A DNA stretch of 48,601 nucleotides. Origin: DAOUMU01 sp034409055 (GTDB lineage: Bacteria; Chloroflexota; Anaerolineae; 4572-78; J111). The stretch is from positions 1 through 48,601 of the forward strand of contig DAOUMU010000582.1 in the NCBI GenBank assembly GCA_034409055.1, in the 5' to 3' direction. The position numbers and the translations under genes were made by a program. Positions 40,409-48,601 of the stretch are shown one piece after another. Below the pieces are notes generated by a model. The model was not told the DNA's origin. It searched no databases and saw nothing but the letters and a program-made list of their open reading frames with translations. How positions within the stretch are numbered: the first letter of the stretch is position 1; each line of letters opens with the position of its first letter.

Positions 40409-43400
40409 ATGAGTTATGAGTTGAGTAAAATCATCACTGCCACCGAGCCAGAGATTCGGAATCGCTCCCTCGACGCCTTCTGCCGGACCGCCTCCCTAAG
40501 TCAACTCCTGGCCGAATGTGAAACGCTCGACCGACTCCGGCGTGAAAGTGACAACCTATACGAGCGGGTGCGGGCCTTGTTCTTCCTGTATGCTATCCAT
40601 CGTTTCCATCTCCCCCTGAAACCCGGCATGCAACTCAAAGGACTGGTTCCCTTCGACGGCTACACCAACCTGCTCAAGCGCCGCTTTGAAGAAGCCATCG
40701 AAATCTTCCTGGCCGCTCAGGAGGCGAACGGGCCGAACGACGGTATCTCCAGCGCGCTGGCGGCGGCTTACCACAACCTTGGTTTCCAAACCCTGGCCGA
40801 CCAGGTACGCCGCAGTGTGCGCTCCGTGCGGGGTAACCAGTGGATGTTCCGCACCGGACACCCCGCAGACCACCCCCTGCGCGTGCGCCGAGAACTCTTC
40901 GAACGTTCCGCTTCCATACCTCTCTTCCCCATCCTCAAGGAAGCCACGCCCGTCCGCATGGACCTGACCCATAGCGGCTGGAGCGACATCTTCTTTCTGG
41001 GGATGGATTTTCCCGAAGGGGCGCGCGTGCTCAACGTGTCGATTGACCTGAGTGTGCGAGGGGCGGCCGGGTCGAATGTTCCTCAGCCGCCTGTCGAAGC
41101 CTATTTCCGGGTCATCGACCAGCCCATCCTGCGGCTGGCCAGCGTTGACCTGGCTACGAGCGCCGAAATCACCAGCCTGGCCGAGGTCTTCGATTTTGCC
41201 CGGGATTATCTGGGCCTGCTGAAAGCAGCCGTTATCGCCTCCGGGATTGTGCCGCCGGGCATGGAGGGGGCTGAGCAGCCCCTGGCCGACCTGTTGGCCC
41301 GCCTGGTGAAGCCAGGCCGTGGCCTGGAAATCGTCAGCCGGGTCAACGATATCCCCAAGGGTTCCCGGTTGGCCGTCTCAACCAGCCTGCTGGCCTGTCT
41401 CATCGCCGTCTGCATGCGGGCCACGGGCCAAACCCGATCCCTGACCGGCCAACTGGCCGAGGATGAACGCCGCCTGGTGGCGGCCCGGGCCATCCTGGGC
41501 GAGTGGCTGGCCGGTTCCGGTGGGGGCTGGCAAGACTCCGGCGGCGTCTGGCCCGGTATGAAACTGATTCAGGGAGTTAAAGCCAGCCAGGGCGACCCTG
41601 AATTTGGCATCAGCCGGGGCTGTCTCTTGCCCAGCCATAGCATTTTGACCCCGGCAGACGTGTCGGCAGAAACAAGACAGAACCTGCAAGACAGCCTCAT
41701 CCTCGTCCACGGGGGTATGGCTCAAGACGTTGGCCCCATTCTGGAAATGGTCACCGAGAAATATTTGCTGCGCTCGGAGGCGGAGTGGCAGGGTCGCCAG
41801 GAGGCCATCCAGATTCTCGACCAGGTTGTGGCCCACCTGGAGCAAGGTGACGTACCGGCCATCGGCGCAGCCACCCACCGCAACTTTTTCGGCCCCATCC
41901 AGATCATCATCCCCTGGGCCAGCAACCTGTATACCGAAACCCTCATCGATCGGGTCAAGGCTGAATTCGGCCATAATTTCTGGGGGTTCTGGATGCTAGG
42001 CGGGATGTCCGGCGGTGGTATGGGCTTCATTTTCGACCCGATCAAGAAACCAATGGCCCAGGAACGCCTGCAAGTGATTATGAGCGACACCAAACGCCAG
42101 CTTGAAAAGGCGGTCCCCTTCGCCATGGAACCTGTCGTTTATGACTTTGCCATCAACGAGCGCGGCACCCACGCCGACCTGCTCACCGGCGAGGCGGCGT
42201 TGATGCCCCCGGGCTATTACACCCTGACCGTACCCGGCCTGCTGCGACTCGAAGCACACCAATTATCCGCCTTCCGCCGGGCCGAGTTGGACCGCTTCGG
42301 GGCAGCTTGCCGGACCAAGCCGGCCCTGTCCGGGATGGTCCAGACGCTTTTTGACCGCCTCCTGCCCCACACCGCTCAGGAGGAGGCCGGCGAACAAAGC
42401 CTGGCCGCCCTGCTTGACCAATACGGCTTTGACCGGGTCCAACACGAACAGATTCGGGCCGATTTACGCAATGGCCGCATCGGCCTGGCTCAAAACCGGC
42501 TGCCCGTGAGTAGCAAAATCGAAGATGTTGGACCGGATGATGTTTACGACGCCACCCACGGTCTACCCGACACCTGGCATAATATCGGTCTGGAGGCCCT
42601 GGCTTCGGGAGCAGTAGCGGTTGTTTCCCTGGCCGGAGGCGTGGGCAGCCGCTGGACAAAGGGAGCGGGGGTGGTCAAGGCCCTAAACCCATTCTGCAAA
42701 TTGGGCGGCCGGCACCGGACCTTCATCGAGGTACACCTGGCCAAAAGCCGCCGTATCAGCCGCCTGTGCGGAACCCCCTTGCCGCACGTCATCACCACCA
42801 GTTACCTGACCCATACCCCAATTGAAGCCTTCCTCAAAGCCGAAAACAACTACAGCTACCCCGGCCCGTTGATTCTTTCCCCCGGTCGCATCGTCGGGTT
42901 GCGGCTGGTGCCGATGACTCGTGATCTTCGCTTTGCCTGGGAGGAGATGCCCCAACAGTTGCTCGACGAGCAGGCGCAGAAGGTCCTCGACAGCCTGCAT
43001 GCCGCTCTGATTGCCTGGGCCCACCAGATGGGCGAAGGGAGCAACTATACCGATAACCTGCCCCTGCAATGTCTCCATCCCGTTGGTCACTGGTACGAAG
43101 TGCCCAACCTCTTCCGCAACGGCGTTCTGGTCCGGTTGCTGGAGGAGCGCCCCAATCTAAAATACCTGATGATCCACAATATCGATACCCTGGGGGCAGA
43201 TGTTGATCCGGCCCTGCTGGGCTACCATATCGATCAAGGGGCAGCCCTGACCACCGAAGTCATCACCCGTCGCCTGGAAGACCGGGGGGGCGGCCTGGCC
43301 CGCCTCGATGGTCACCTACGCCTGATTGAAGGACTGGCCCTCCCGCGCGAGGAAATTGAGTTCGAACTTTCCTATTACAATTCCAGCACCACCTGGGTTG

Positions 43401-43741
43401 ACATCGACCAAATCCTGGCCGTCTTCTCCCTGACCAGGGCCGACCTGGACAGAGACGCTGGCAAGGTAGCCACGGCCGTCCGCACCCTGGCCGCCCGTAT
43501 GCCGACCTACATTACCTTGAAAGATGTGAAGAAACGCTGGGGCAAGGGCCAAGAAGATATCTTTCCGGTCACCCAGTTCGAGAAGTTATGGGGCGATATG
43601 ACCGCCCTGCCGGAGCTTAATTGCCACTTTGTGGTGGTACCTCGCATGCGGGGCCAACAACTCAAGGAACCGGCCCAGCTCGACGGCTGGCTGCGGGATG
43701 GATCGGCGGCCTATCTAGAGTCGCTTTGCCAGTGGAAGTGA
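40409..43741 (+). CDS. GHMP-type sugar kinase fused to UDP-sugar pyrophosphorylase-like domain
   Basis: This protein has 1110 residues. The N-terminal 300 residues are of unknown fold. Residues about 310-640 look like a fucokinase-type GHMP kinase: IPKGSRLAVSTSLLACLIAV (P-loop place), GGGWQDSGGVWPGMKLIQG (about 370-388), HNFWGFWMLGGMSGGGMGF. Residues about 735-1105 match UDPGP-family nucleotidyltransferases: VVSLAGGVGSRWTKGAGVVK, HRTFIEVHLAKSR, HNIDTLGADVDP. The plan recalls bifunctional fucokinase/GDP-fucose pyrophosphorylases, but with domains in kinase-then-transferase order. The kinase P-loop is unusual (GSRLAVSTS instead of GxGLGTSS). The sugar is unknown. Confidence 0.75.
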   Translation: MSYELSKIITATEPEIRNRSLDAFCRTASLSQLLAECETLDRLRRESDNLYERVRALFFLYAIHRFHLPLKPGMQLKGLVPFDGYTNLLKRRFEEAIEIFLAAQEANGPNDGISSALAAAYHNLGFQTLADQVRRSVRSVRGNQWMFRTGHPADHPLRVRRELFERSASIPLFPILKEATPVRMDLTHSGWSDIFFLGMDFPEGARVLNVSIDLSVRGAAGSNVPQPPVEAYFRVIDQPILRLASVDLATSAEITSLAEVFDFARDYLGLLKAAVIASGIVPPGMEGAEQPLADLLARLVKPGRGLEIVSRVNDIPKGSRLAVSTSLLACLIAVCMRATGQTRSLTGQLAEDERRLVAARAILGEWLAGSGGGWQDSGGVWPGMKLIQGVKASQGDPEFGISRGCLLPSHSILTPADVSAETRQNLQDSLILVHGGMAQDVGPILEMVTEKYLLRSEAEWQGRQEAIQILDQVVAHLEQGDVPAIGAATHRNFFGPIQIIIPWASNLYTETLIDRVKAEFGHNFWGFWMLGGMSGGGMGFIFDPIKKPMAQERLQVIMSDTKRQLEKAVPFAMEPVVYDFAINERGTHADLLTGEAALMPPGYYTLTVPGLLRLEAHQLSAFRRAELDRFGAACRTKPALSGMVQTLFDRLLPHTAQEEAGEQSLAALLDQYGFDRVQHEQIRADLRNGRIGLAQNRLPVSSKIEDVGPDDVYDATHGLPDTWHNIGLEALASGAVAVVSLAGGVGSRWTKGAGVVKALNPFCKLGGRHRTFIEVHLAKSRRISRLCGTPLPHVITTSYLTHTPIEAFLKAENNYSYPGPLILSPGRIVGLRLVPMTRDLRFAWEEMPQQLLDEQAQKVLDSLHAALIAWAHQMGEGSNYTDNLPLQCLHPVGHWYEVPNLFRNGVLVRLLEERPNLKYLMIHNIDTLGADVDPALLGYHIDQGAALTTEVITRRLEDRGGGLARLDGHLRLIEGLALPREEIEFELSYYNSSTTWVDIDQILAVFSLTRADLDRDAGKVATAVRTLAARMPTYITLKDVKKRWGKGQEDIFPVTQFEKLWGDMTALPELNCHFVVVPRMRGQQLKEPAQLDGWLRDGSAAYLESLCQWK

Positions 43742-43760
43742 AATGAAAGGAGCAAATGTT

Positions 43761-43835
43761 ATGGCCCAACGGATGGCCCTGTTGATGGATGACATCAAGC
43801 CGGTGATTGATGCTTTTGCCGACTGGGAACCGTAA
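43761..43835 (+). CDS. Possible 24-codon leader or remnant ORF
   Basis: ATG at 43761 has aaaggag about 9 bases upstream, a better site than that of the peptidase gene behind it. It reads MAQRMALLMDDIKPVIDAFA and then DWEP before TAA. The peptidase gene starts inside it in another frame, so it could couple translation, or it may be the start of a lost gene. No homology is recognised. Confidence 0.3.
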   Translation: MAQRMALLMDDIKPVIDAFADWEP

Positions 43836-44805
43836 AGTTGTGCTGCTAATCATCCTGGGTCTCCTGGTTATAACCATTTTTTGCGTCTGGATTATCATTG
43901 CTCAACCTATATTTCAGCCCGCAGCCGTTCCAACCGAGGCAGGGGTTGATTCTGAGCGATTGAAAACCCACGTACTCAAGCTGTCCGAAGATTACTTTCC
44001 CCGCGATGCGGACCACGTTGAGAATCTCGATCGGGTTGCCGCTTACATCCGCTCAGAGTTTGAATTGGCCAAGGGCCAGGTATCGGAGCAAGCCTTTCCA
44101 GTCGGCCCCCGAACCTACCGCAACGTGATCGCCTATTTTGGCCCCGAAACAAAAGAACGCATTGTGGTGGGGGCACATTATGATACGGTCAGCTTGTCAC
44201 CGGGTGCAGATGATAATGCCAGTGCGGTAGCCGGCCTGATCGAACTGGCTTATCTACTGGGACAAAGCAACCTGCCGATTCGAGTTGAACTGGTCGCCTA
44301 TACCTTAGAAGAACCCCCTTTCTTTACCACCCCTTTCATGGGCAGCACCGTGCACGCCAAATCGCTCAAAGAAAAGGGGATCGAGGTCAGGCTGGTATTA
44401 GTCCTGGAAATGATCGGCTACTTTAGCGATAAAAAAGGAAGCCAGCATTATCCCCTGCCCTTTCTCAGGCTGTTCTATCCTTCAAAAGGCAACTTCTTAG
44501 CCCTAGTGGGTAAACTTGACCAAAGACCGGCTGTCCTCGAAGTAAAGAAGGCCATGCACGGCATCACCCCCTTACCGGTCTATTCCATCAATGCCCCCGC
44601 CATCATCCCCGGCGTTGATTTCTCGGATCATCGGAACTATTGGGCCGAGGGCTATCGGGCCGTCATGGTAACCGATACGGCTTTCTACCGGAACCTGAAT
44701 TACCATACAGCGTATGATACCTATGAGAAGCTAGATTTTGATCGAATGGCTATGGTAGTCGAGATGGTGTATGCCAGTGTCATTGCGACGGCTGGAAAGA
44801 AATGA
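43810..44805 (+). CDS. M28-family zinc metallopeptidase, membrane-anchored
   Basis: This protein has 331 residues. The N-terminus is a signal anchor (VVLLIILGLLVITIFCVWII). The peptidase domain has all M28 metal-site motifs: GAHYDTV (His, first Zn), GADDNASAVAG (bridging Asp), LEEPP (catalytic and Zn Glu), LVLEMIGY (Glu/Asp) and NYHTAYDTYEKLD (last His). It is an aminopeptidase acting outside the cell. ATG 43810 or a TTG at 43807 begins it, inside a 24-codon ORF that has the ribosome site. A strong terminator follows. Confidence 0.85.
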   Translation: MLLPTGNRKVVLLIILGLLVITIFCVWIIIAQPIFQPAAVPTEAGVDSERLKTHVLKLSEDYFPRDADHVENLDRVAAYIRSEFELAKGQVSEQAFPVGPRTYRNVIAYFGPETKERIVVGAHYDTVSLSPGADDNASAVAGLIELAYLLGQSNLPIRVELVAYTLEEPPFFTTPFMGSTVHAKSLKEKGIEVRLVLVLEMIGYFSDKKGSQHYPLPFLRLFYPSKGNFLALVGKLDQRPAVLEVKKAMHGITPLPVYSINAPAIIPGVDFSDHRNYWAEGYRAVMVTDTAFYRNLNYHTAYDTYEKLDFDRMAMVVEMVYASVIATAGKK

Positions 44806-44861
44806 GTTGAACCGTTACAAATCAGCTTTTTGCAGGAAATGATCTTGTGATGTTCTTAAAG

Positions 44862-44894
44862 TAAAAGCCACCCCACGATATGGGGTGGCTTTTC
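44862..44894. terminator. Strong bidirectional Rho-independent terminator
   Basis: The 12-base perfect stem AAAGCCACCCCA / TGGGGTGGCTTT has a 5-base loop and T-runs on both strands. It ends the M28 peptidase transcript on the plus strand and the hsp20 transcript on the minus strand. Confidence 0.9.
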
Positions 44895-44918
44895 TGCCCT
44901 AGAAGTAGGGAATAACGC

Positions 44919-45392
44919 TTAGCTGGCTTTAACCGGGATCTGGCGTGGCTTGGCAGCCTCGGCTTTGGGCAGAGTCAACGTCAGCAAACCGTTCTCCAAC
45001 CTGGCTGCGGCGGCCTCAGCATCAACCTCGATGGGCAGGCTGACGGTGCGCCGGAACGCACCGTGGAAGCACTCGCGGAGATGGTAATTGTGACCGTTGC
45101 CGTTATCCTCTTCGGTGTCGCTCTTGATCTCGCCCTTAATCGTCAACTGGCCATCCTCTACTGAAATGTCGATTTGATCAGGGTCAAAGCCGGGCAGAGC
45201 CACTTCAACCACGATATTATCCTCATTCTCGTACATGTCGAGGGTAAAGGTGCGCGGGCCGTGGCTGACCACCCCTGGCGGCCGGTTGAATCCAGCCAAG
45301 CGGATAAAGGGATCGTTCCAGAACCAGTCCCCTGTTCGAGGCCGAGCCAGGACTCGGCGAGCTCTTGGATTCCAGCGAATTAACGTTGTCAT
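44919..45392 (-). CDS. hsp20: Hsp20/alpha-crystallin small heat-shock protein
   Basis: This protein has 157 residues. The alpha-crystallin domain covers about 45-150 (FTLDMYENEDNIVVEVALPG, FDPDQIDISVEDGQLTIKGE, RRTVSLPIEVDAEAAAARLE), with the GLLTLTLPKA motif near the end. It holds unfolding proteins as an ATP-independent chaperone. The start has aggagg 9 bases upstream. It is a single-gene unit with its own terminator and a set of 11-bp repeats upstream. Confidence 0.93.
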   Translation of the reverse strand: MTTLIRWNPRARRVLARPRTGDWFWNDPFIRLAGFNRPPGVVSHGPRTFTLDMYENEDNIVVEVALPGFDPDQIDISVEDGQLTIKGEIKSDTEEDNGNGHNYHLRECFHGAFRRTVSLPIEVDAEAAAARLENGLLTLTLPKAEAAKPRQIPVKAS

Positions 45393-45497
45393 TTTTTATG
45401 CCTCCTCTTACATCACAAACGATTTGAATAGTTGTTTTAAGTGAGTTAATGTCACATTTGTTTAATGTTGCTAACTGTCTGATATGATAAAGGTTGA

Positions 45498-45563
45498 GTG
45501 TTAGATTCCTGTAAGAGGAGTGTTAGAAGGGTGTTAGAGGGATATTAGAAAAGTATAAGATTC
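45498..45563. promoter_or_regulatory. Six tandem 11-bp direct repeats (GTGTTAGANNN)
   Basis: Units at 45498, 45509, 45520, 45531, 45542 and 45553 are GTGTTAGA, CTGTAAGA, GTGTTAGA, GTGTTAGA, ATATTAGA and GTATAAGA, each followed by 3 free bases. The exact 11-base phase puts every unit on one DNA face. This is the layout of OmpR/PhoB-type response-regulator sites. They lie 106-171 bases upstream of hsp20. Confidence 0.6.
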
Positions 45564-45903
45564 AACCTCCTGGCAAGCACATTCTTGATTTGACAAAGAT
45601 TTTGCTACCAATGACCGCCGCTCACTAACCATTGACCGCCGATGCAGTTTACATAAGACCTGTAAAAAAAAGTTGCTTCTGTGCTGTTCCTAATTTTGCT
45701 TCTTGTTACTCAACTGCGTAATCTCTAAATATTCAAAATGAATTTTTTTTGAAATTTAAACTGAAATATTACAGGCCATTTTTTGTGTTATAATATGAGG
45801 AAAAGTTGAACCTCGCCCCTGAGATTGGACACAACATAAGCAAAACTTAGTTCATTAACATAACAATCTATTTTTCAACTTTACAGGTAACGTAGCCAAG
45901 ATT

Positions 45904-45984
45904 ATGCCTGATGAGTTGAGATTTGAATTGGTCATTCATTTATATGAAATGCGGCGGTTATCTTCGGCAATACCTCTTCCCTGA
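45904..45984 (+). pseudogene. Possible UPF0175-like remnant
   Basis: A 26-codon frame reads MPDELRFELVIHLYEMRRLS and then SAIPLP. The LRxELxIxLYExxxLS pattern is that of the N-terminus of UPF0175 antitoxin-like proteins, which should go on for about 60 more residues. There is no good ribosome site. Apart from this remnant, the 11-bp repeats and the terminator, 45393-46252 shows no gene. Confidence 0.3.
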
Positions 45985-46046
45985 TAAACATGGTGGCAAT
46001 CGGCCAGTTGAATAATCTGTTACTTACCCGACCGACCACTCGTTGC

Positions 46047-46080
46047 CTCTCGGAATAGCTTATAGTATACTATACGAGAG
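46047..46080. promoter_or_regulatory. AT-rich palindrome, possible operator
   Basis: The perfect 14-base palindrome TATAGTATACTATA (46061-46074) lies between CTCTCG (46047-46052) and CGAGAG (46075-46080). It lies about 175 bases upstream of the TIR gene and before a terminator hairpin. It could be an operator or a small RNA structure. Confidence 0.35.
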
Positions 46081-46190
46081 ACTATCAAAAAACTCCTCGA
46101 TTGCGGTGAAAAATTTTTCTTTATTTAGGACCAGGCCATTATTTACCCCGTCACCATTTTTGACTTGCTCATATTCTAACTAGGATCGCG

Positions 46191-46216
46191 CCGCCTGGTC
46201 AAACAGGCGGTTTTTT
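46191..46216 (+). terminator. Rho-independent terminator ahead of the TIR gene
   Basis: CCGCCTG-N6-CAGGCGG is followed by TTTTTT. It lies 36 bases before the TIR gene on the same strand with no clear gene before it, so it could end an unseen small RNA or act as an attenuator in the leader. Confidence 0.7.
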
Positions 46217-46252
46217 GTTGCCTGATGACTGGAGAATCGGCAGGAGAAACAA

Positions 46253-48271
46253 ATGACTCGGCCCACTGTTTTTATCAGCTACAGCCATAAAGATGAAAAT
46301 GAAAAAGATGTTTTATTGTCCCACCTGGGTGTTTTGCAACACGCCAATTTGGTTGAGTTATGGAGTGATGACCAGATTGGTGCAGGTACTGATTGGCAAG
46401 TAGAAATTAACCGGTCAATTACCCAGGCCAAGGTTGCTATTTTATTCATTAGCGCCAATTTTCTCACCTCAAACTTTATATTAAACACAGAAGTTCCAAC
46501 CCTGTTGCAACGACAGGAATGTGAGGGATTACTTATTTTTCCAGTGATTGCAAAAGCTTGCGCCTGGCGAAACGTTGATTGGTTAGCTAAAATGAATATC
46601 AGACCCAGAAATGGTCGACCCATTTGGAGTGATAGAGGCAGTCACGTTGATGAAGATCTGGCTGCCATTGCCGAGGAAGTTGCAGACATTATAAAAAAAG
46701 CAAATAGCAAGCGAGCCCACCTCTTTATCTGCTACAAGCGGAGTATTGAGCGCGATCGGAAACTGGCGAAATATCTCGATGAGTTTCTCGCCACTCAAGG
46801 CCACGATGTTTTCATAGACAGTAACCTGACCACAGGTGAAGCCTGGCTTGAGGAGATAGACCGGCAGATCAAAATCAGCGATTTCCTGGTTGTGTTGTTG
46901 TCCAGGGAGTCGATTGATAGCGAGATGGTCCAGGCTGAGGTCAGACGCGCCTATGAGTACCGAAAGTTGCAAGGACGTCCTCACACACTACCGGTGCGTG
47001 TAGCCTACGATGGACTTCTACCCTATTCTATTGATGCCTTTTTGGCCCCCTTGCAACATGCGGTTTGGCACAGTGATTTGGACAACGAACAGTTAGGCTA
47101 TGACATCCTGGCTATTATTGAAGGTCGCTTGCCAGAGCAGCCGTCAATCCAAGCTCAACCTGTAGCCACAGACGAAGTAATTGTCTCTGAAGATGGTCAT
47201 ATCATCACCACAGATGAGCCCCTACATTCGCCGCTACCGGAGTTCGACCCGCGCTTCCTTGAAGAGTTACCGACTCCGGGTGGAGCAGTTAAGCTCCGCG
47301 ATAAATTCTACATTGAGCGCGAGGCCGATGCTGATCTCAGGTGGGAGATTGTAAAATTGGGCACCACCACCGCTATCCGGGCTCCACGTCAAACAGGCAA
47401 AAGTTCATTGTTGGTCCGAGGGATGCACTATGCTCGCCAAAAAGGAGCCAAAGGAGTCAGACTTGATCTGCAACGTATCGATAGCGAATACCTGGAGACG
47501 GCTGATGTTTTCCTACACTACTTGGCCGAATTCATTGTCCGTAAGCTCCAGCTCAACCTAGCCAAATTAGAGGATTCTTGGCGGGGATCGCTGGGATCAC
47601 AGGATAAATTGACCTACCTGTTGGAAAGCTATATCCTCCCTGAGGTCGATGCTACCATCATCCTGGCCCTGGATGAAGTAGACCGGCTATTGTTCACTCC
47701 CTTCCATAGTGACTTCTTTGCCCTGGTGCGTTCTTGGCACAACAACCGGGCTTTTGATGAACTGTGGGATAAGCTCAATATTGTTATGGTCATCTCCACC
47801 GAGCCTCACCTGCTCATTCCCGATGTTAGCCAATCACCCTTTAATGTGGGCCTTGAACTGTATCTGGAAGATTTCAACGCCGCCCAGGTAGAGGAACTTA
47901 ACCGGCGGTACGGAACGCCGGTAAAAGAGGCTGACTTTCCCCGGTTGATGGCGTTGTTAAGTGGTCATCCCTATCTCACCCGCAAGGCACTTTATACTTT
48001 GGTTACCAAGCGCTTGACCTGGACTGAACTAACCCAAATGGCAGCCACCGATGAAGGCCCCTTTGGCGATCACTTGCGGCATCATCACTGGCTGCTACGA
48101 AATGAACGCAATTTGCAAGAGGCACTGAAACAAGTCGTTCACCATGGCCGTTGCTCGGACGAGACGGTTCTTTTCCGCTTGTTGCGGGCCGGACTGGTCA
48201 AAGGACGAGGTGAAGTTTACACCTGTCGCTGCGGTCTATACCGAGATTACTTTAAGGATAAATTGAGATGA
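46253..48271 (+). CDS. Double-TIR protein with P-loop ATPase (AAA_35-like) domain
   Basis: This protein has 672 residues. TIR 1 covers about 4-145 (FISYSHKDENEKDVLLSHL, LWSDDQIGAGTDW, NTEVPTLL). TIR 2 covers about 153-300 (LFICYKRSIERDRKLAKYL, GHDVFIDSNLTTGEAWLEEI, QAEVRRAYE). The ATPase (about 340-560) has Walker A RAPRQTGKSS (about 379-388) and Walker B IILALDEVD (about 469-477), followed by a winged-helix-like end. TIR domains are NAD-cleaving or signalling effectors in anti-phage systems; whether both have an active-site Glu needs alignment. The start has aggag 7 bases upstream. It overlaps the next gene by ATGA. Confidence 0.85.
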   Translation: MTRPTVFISYSHKDENEKDVLLSHLGVLQHANLVELWSDDQIGAGTDWQVEINRSITQAKVAILFISANFLTSNFILNTEVPTLLQRQECEGLLIFPVIAKACAWRNVDWLAKMNIRPRNGRPIWSDRGSHVDEDLAAIAEEVADIIKKANSKRAHLFICYKRSIERDRKLAKYLDEFLATQGHDVFIDSNLTTGEAWLEEIDRQIKISDFLVVLLSRESIDSEMVQAEVRRAYEYRKLQGRPHTLPVRVAYDGLLPYSIDAFLAPLQHAVWHSDLDNEQLGYDILAIIEGRLPEQPSIQAQPVATDEVIVSEDGHIITTDEPLHSPLPEFDPRFLEELPTPGGAVKLRDKFYIEREADADLRWEIVKLGTTTAIRAPRQTGKSSLLVRGMHYARQKGAKGVRLDLQRIDSEYLETADVFLHYLAEFIVRKLQLNLAKLEDSWRGSLGSQDKLTYLLESYILPEVDATIILALDEVDRLLFTPFHSDFFALVRSWHNNRAFDELWDKLNIVMVISTEPHLLIPDVSQSPFNVGLELYLEDFNAAQVEELNRRYGTPVKEADFPRLMALLSGHPYLTRKALYTLVTKRLTWTELTQMAATDEGPFGDHLRHHHWLLRNERNLQEALKQVVHHGRCSDETVLFRLLRAGLVKGRGEVYTCRCGLYRDYFKDKLR

Positions 48272-48534
48272 ACGTAGAGGTAAAAGTCTCAGATTTTTTC
48301 GTCGCCGGTGGCACCTTGCGCCCTGATTCACTTTCTTACGTACCGCGCTCCGCAGACAAGGAACTGTTCGAACTGGCTTTGGCCAGTGAATTCGGCTATG
48401 TCCTCAGCGCTCGCCAGATGGGTAAGTCGAGTTTAATGGTTCGCACAGAGTGGCGCCTGCGACAGCAAGATGTTAAGACGCCTACCAGAAAAAGTAACAC
48501 CAAGCTACTCCAGGAGGGCAATGGCCTGAGCTAG
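48268..48534 (+). pseudogene. AAA_35-like ATPase truncated by an insertion sequence
   Basis: Codons 1-70 (DFFVAGGTLRPDSLSYVPRS, ELALASEFGYVLSARQMG, KSSLMVRTEWRLRQQ) match the start of AAA_35-type ATPases, with Walker A ARQMGKSS. After about 48475 the similarity stops, and 18 unrelated codons lead to a stop in what appears to be IS DNA. The ATG overlaps the TIR gene stop, so the two were made as a coupled pair. The rest of the gene, if kept, lies beyond the IS outside the window. Confidence 0.65.
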
Positions 48535-48600
48535 AGCTTCGAGGCGAGCGAGGTAGTTACAGGGTTGACGACGGAAGCTACGGTGAGCGGTTCGAGCTTG
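48505..48600 (-). CDS. Transposase C-terminus, rest outside window
   Basis: The minus strand reads QARTAHRSFRRQPCNYLARL and then EALAQAIALLE before TAG at 48505. This style (C-terminal NYLARLEALAQAIALL) is common at the end of DDE-type IS transposases; the family cannot be named from 31 residues. About 27 bases separate its stop from the point where the ATPase gene loses similarity, which is the expected place of the IS end. Confidence 0.5.
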   Translation of the reverse strand, partial: QARTAHRSFRRQPCNYLARLEALAQAIALLE

Positions 48601-48601
48601 T

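Overview
The window looks like a GC-rich chromosomal segment of a Chloroflexota bacterium of the Anaerolineae type. This is inferred from protein style (long Thr/Pro-linker lipoproteins, NACHT/FGE proteins, large Glu-free membrane proteins ending in beta domains) and from abundant heptamer and REP-like repeats that run even through genes. No rRNA or tRNA gene was found.

Layout. 1-4125: two overlapping genes for large polytopic membrane proteins with extracytoplasmic beta domains; a third relative lies at 16280-19258. 4158-5660: a REP-associated tyrosine transposase (RAYT) between inverted and tandem copies of its palindromic repeats. 5700-14107 (minus strand): a conflict-system-like island with a helical adaptor-like protein and two NACHT NTPases carrying C-terminal formylglycine-generating-enzyme (FGE, C-type-lectin fold) domains. 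The last ~130 bp of both NACHT genes behave as variable regions of a diversity-generating retroelement (DGR), and a scar of avd fused out of frame to the tail of a DGR reverse transcriptase lies between them. 14474-16180: flavin reductase and MscS channel. 19298-20816: lipoprotein and a HicB-DinB fusion.

20953-29033 is an anaerobic CO-oxidation locus. cooF-cooS-nuoE-nuoF-nuoG-like genes form one minus-strand operon, so electrons from CO would pass through a CooF ferredoxin to a three-subunit NAD-reducing diaphorase. The Ni-insertion ATPase cooC is divergent, behind a 98-bp tandem repeat. No hydrogenase and no acetyl-CoA synthase subunit is present. A radical SAM enzyme and nicotinate phosphoribosyltransferase follow. 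30660-38449 (minus strand) holds fixABCX (electron transfer flavoprotein and its quinone oxidoreductase), two MBL-fold hydrolases, a DUF364-type protein, an ORF broken by one TGA, and a 49-codon ferritin-like gene. The CO operon and the fix operon share a 13-bp upstream sequence inside GTGACAT/ATGTCAC inverted repeats, which hints at joint control.

38732-45392: XRE-cupin regulator with its own promoter/operator, a sugar-1-phosphate nucleotidyltransferase next to a sugar kinase/UDP-sugar pyrophosphorylase-like fusion, an M28 peptidase, and Hsp20. 45393-48601: six 11-bp direct repeats upstream of hsp20, then a second defence-like unit (TIR-TIR-ATPase translationally coupled to an AAA ATPase) that is cut by an insertion sequence at the window edge.

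The most notable item is the pair of NACHT-FGE sensors whose C-termini differ at 26 of 75 core bases, 25 of them at codon positions 1 or 2, between blocks of perfect identity, next to a broken DGR cassette.
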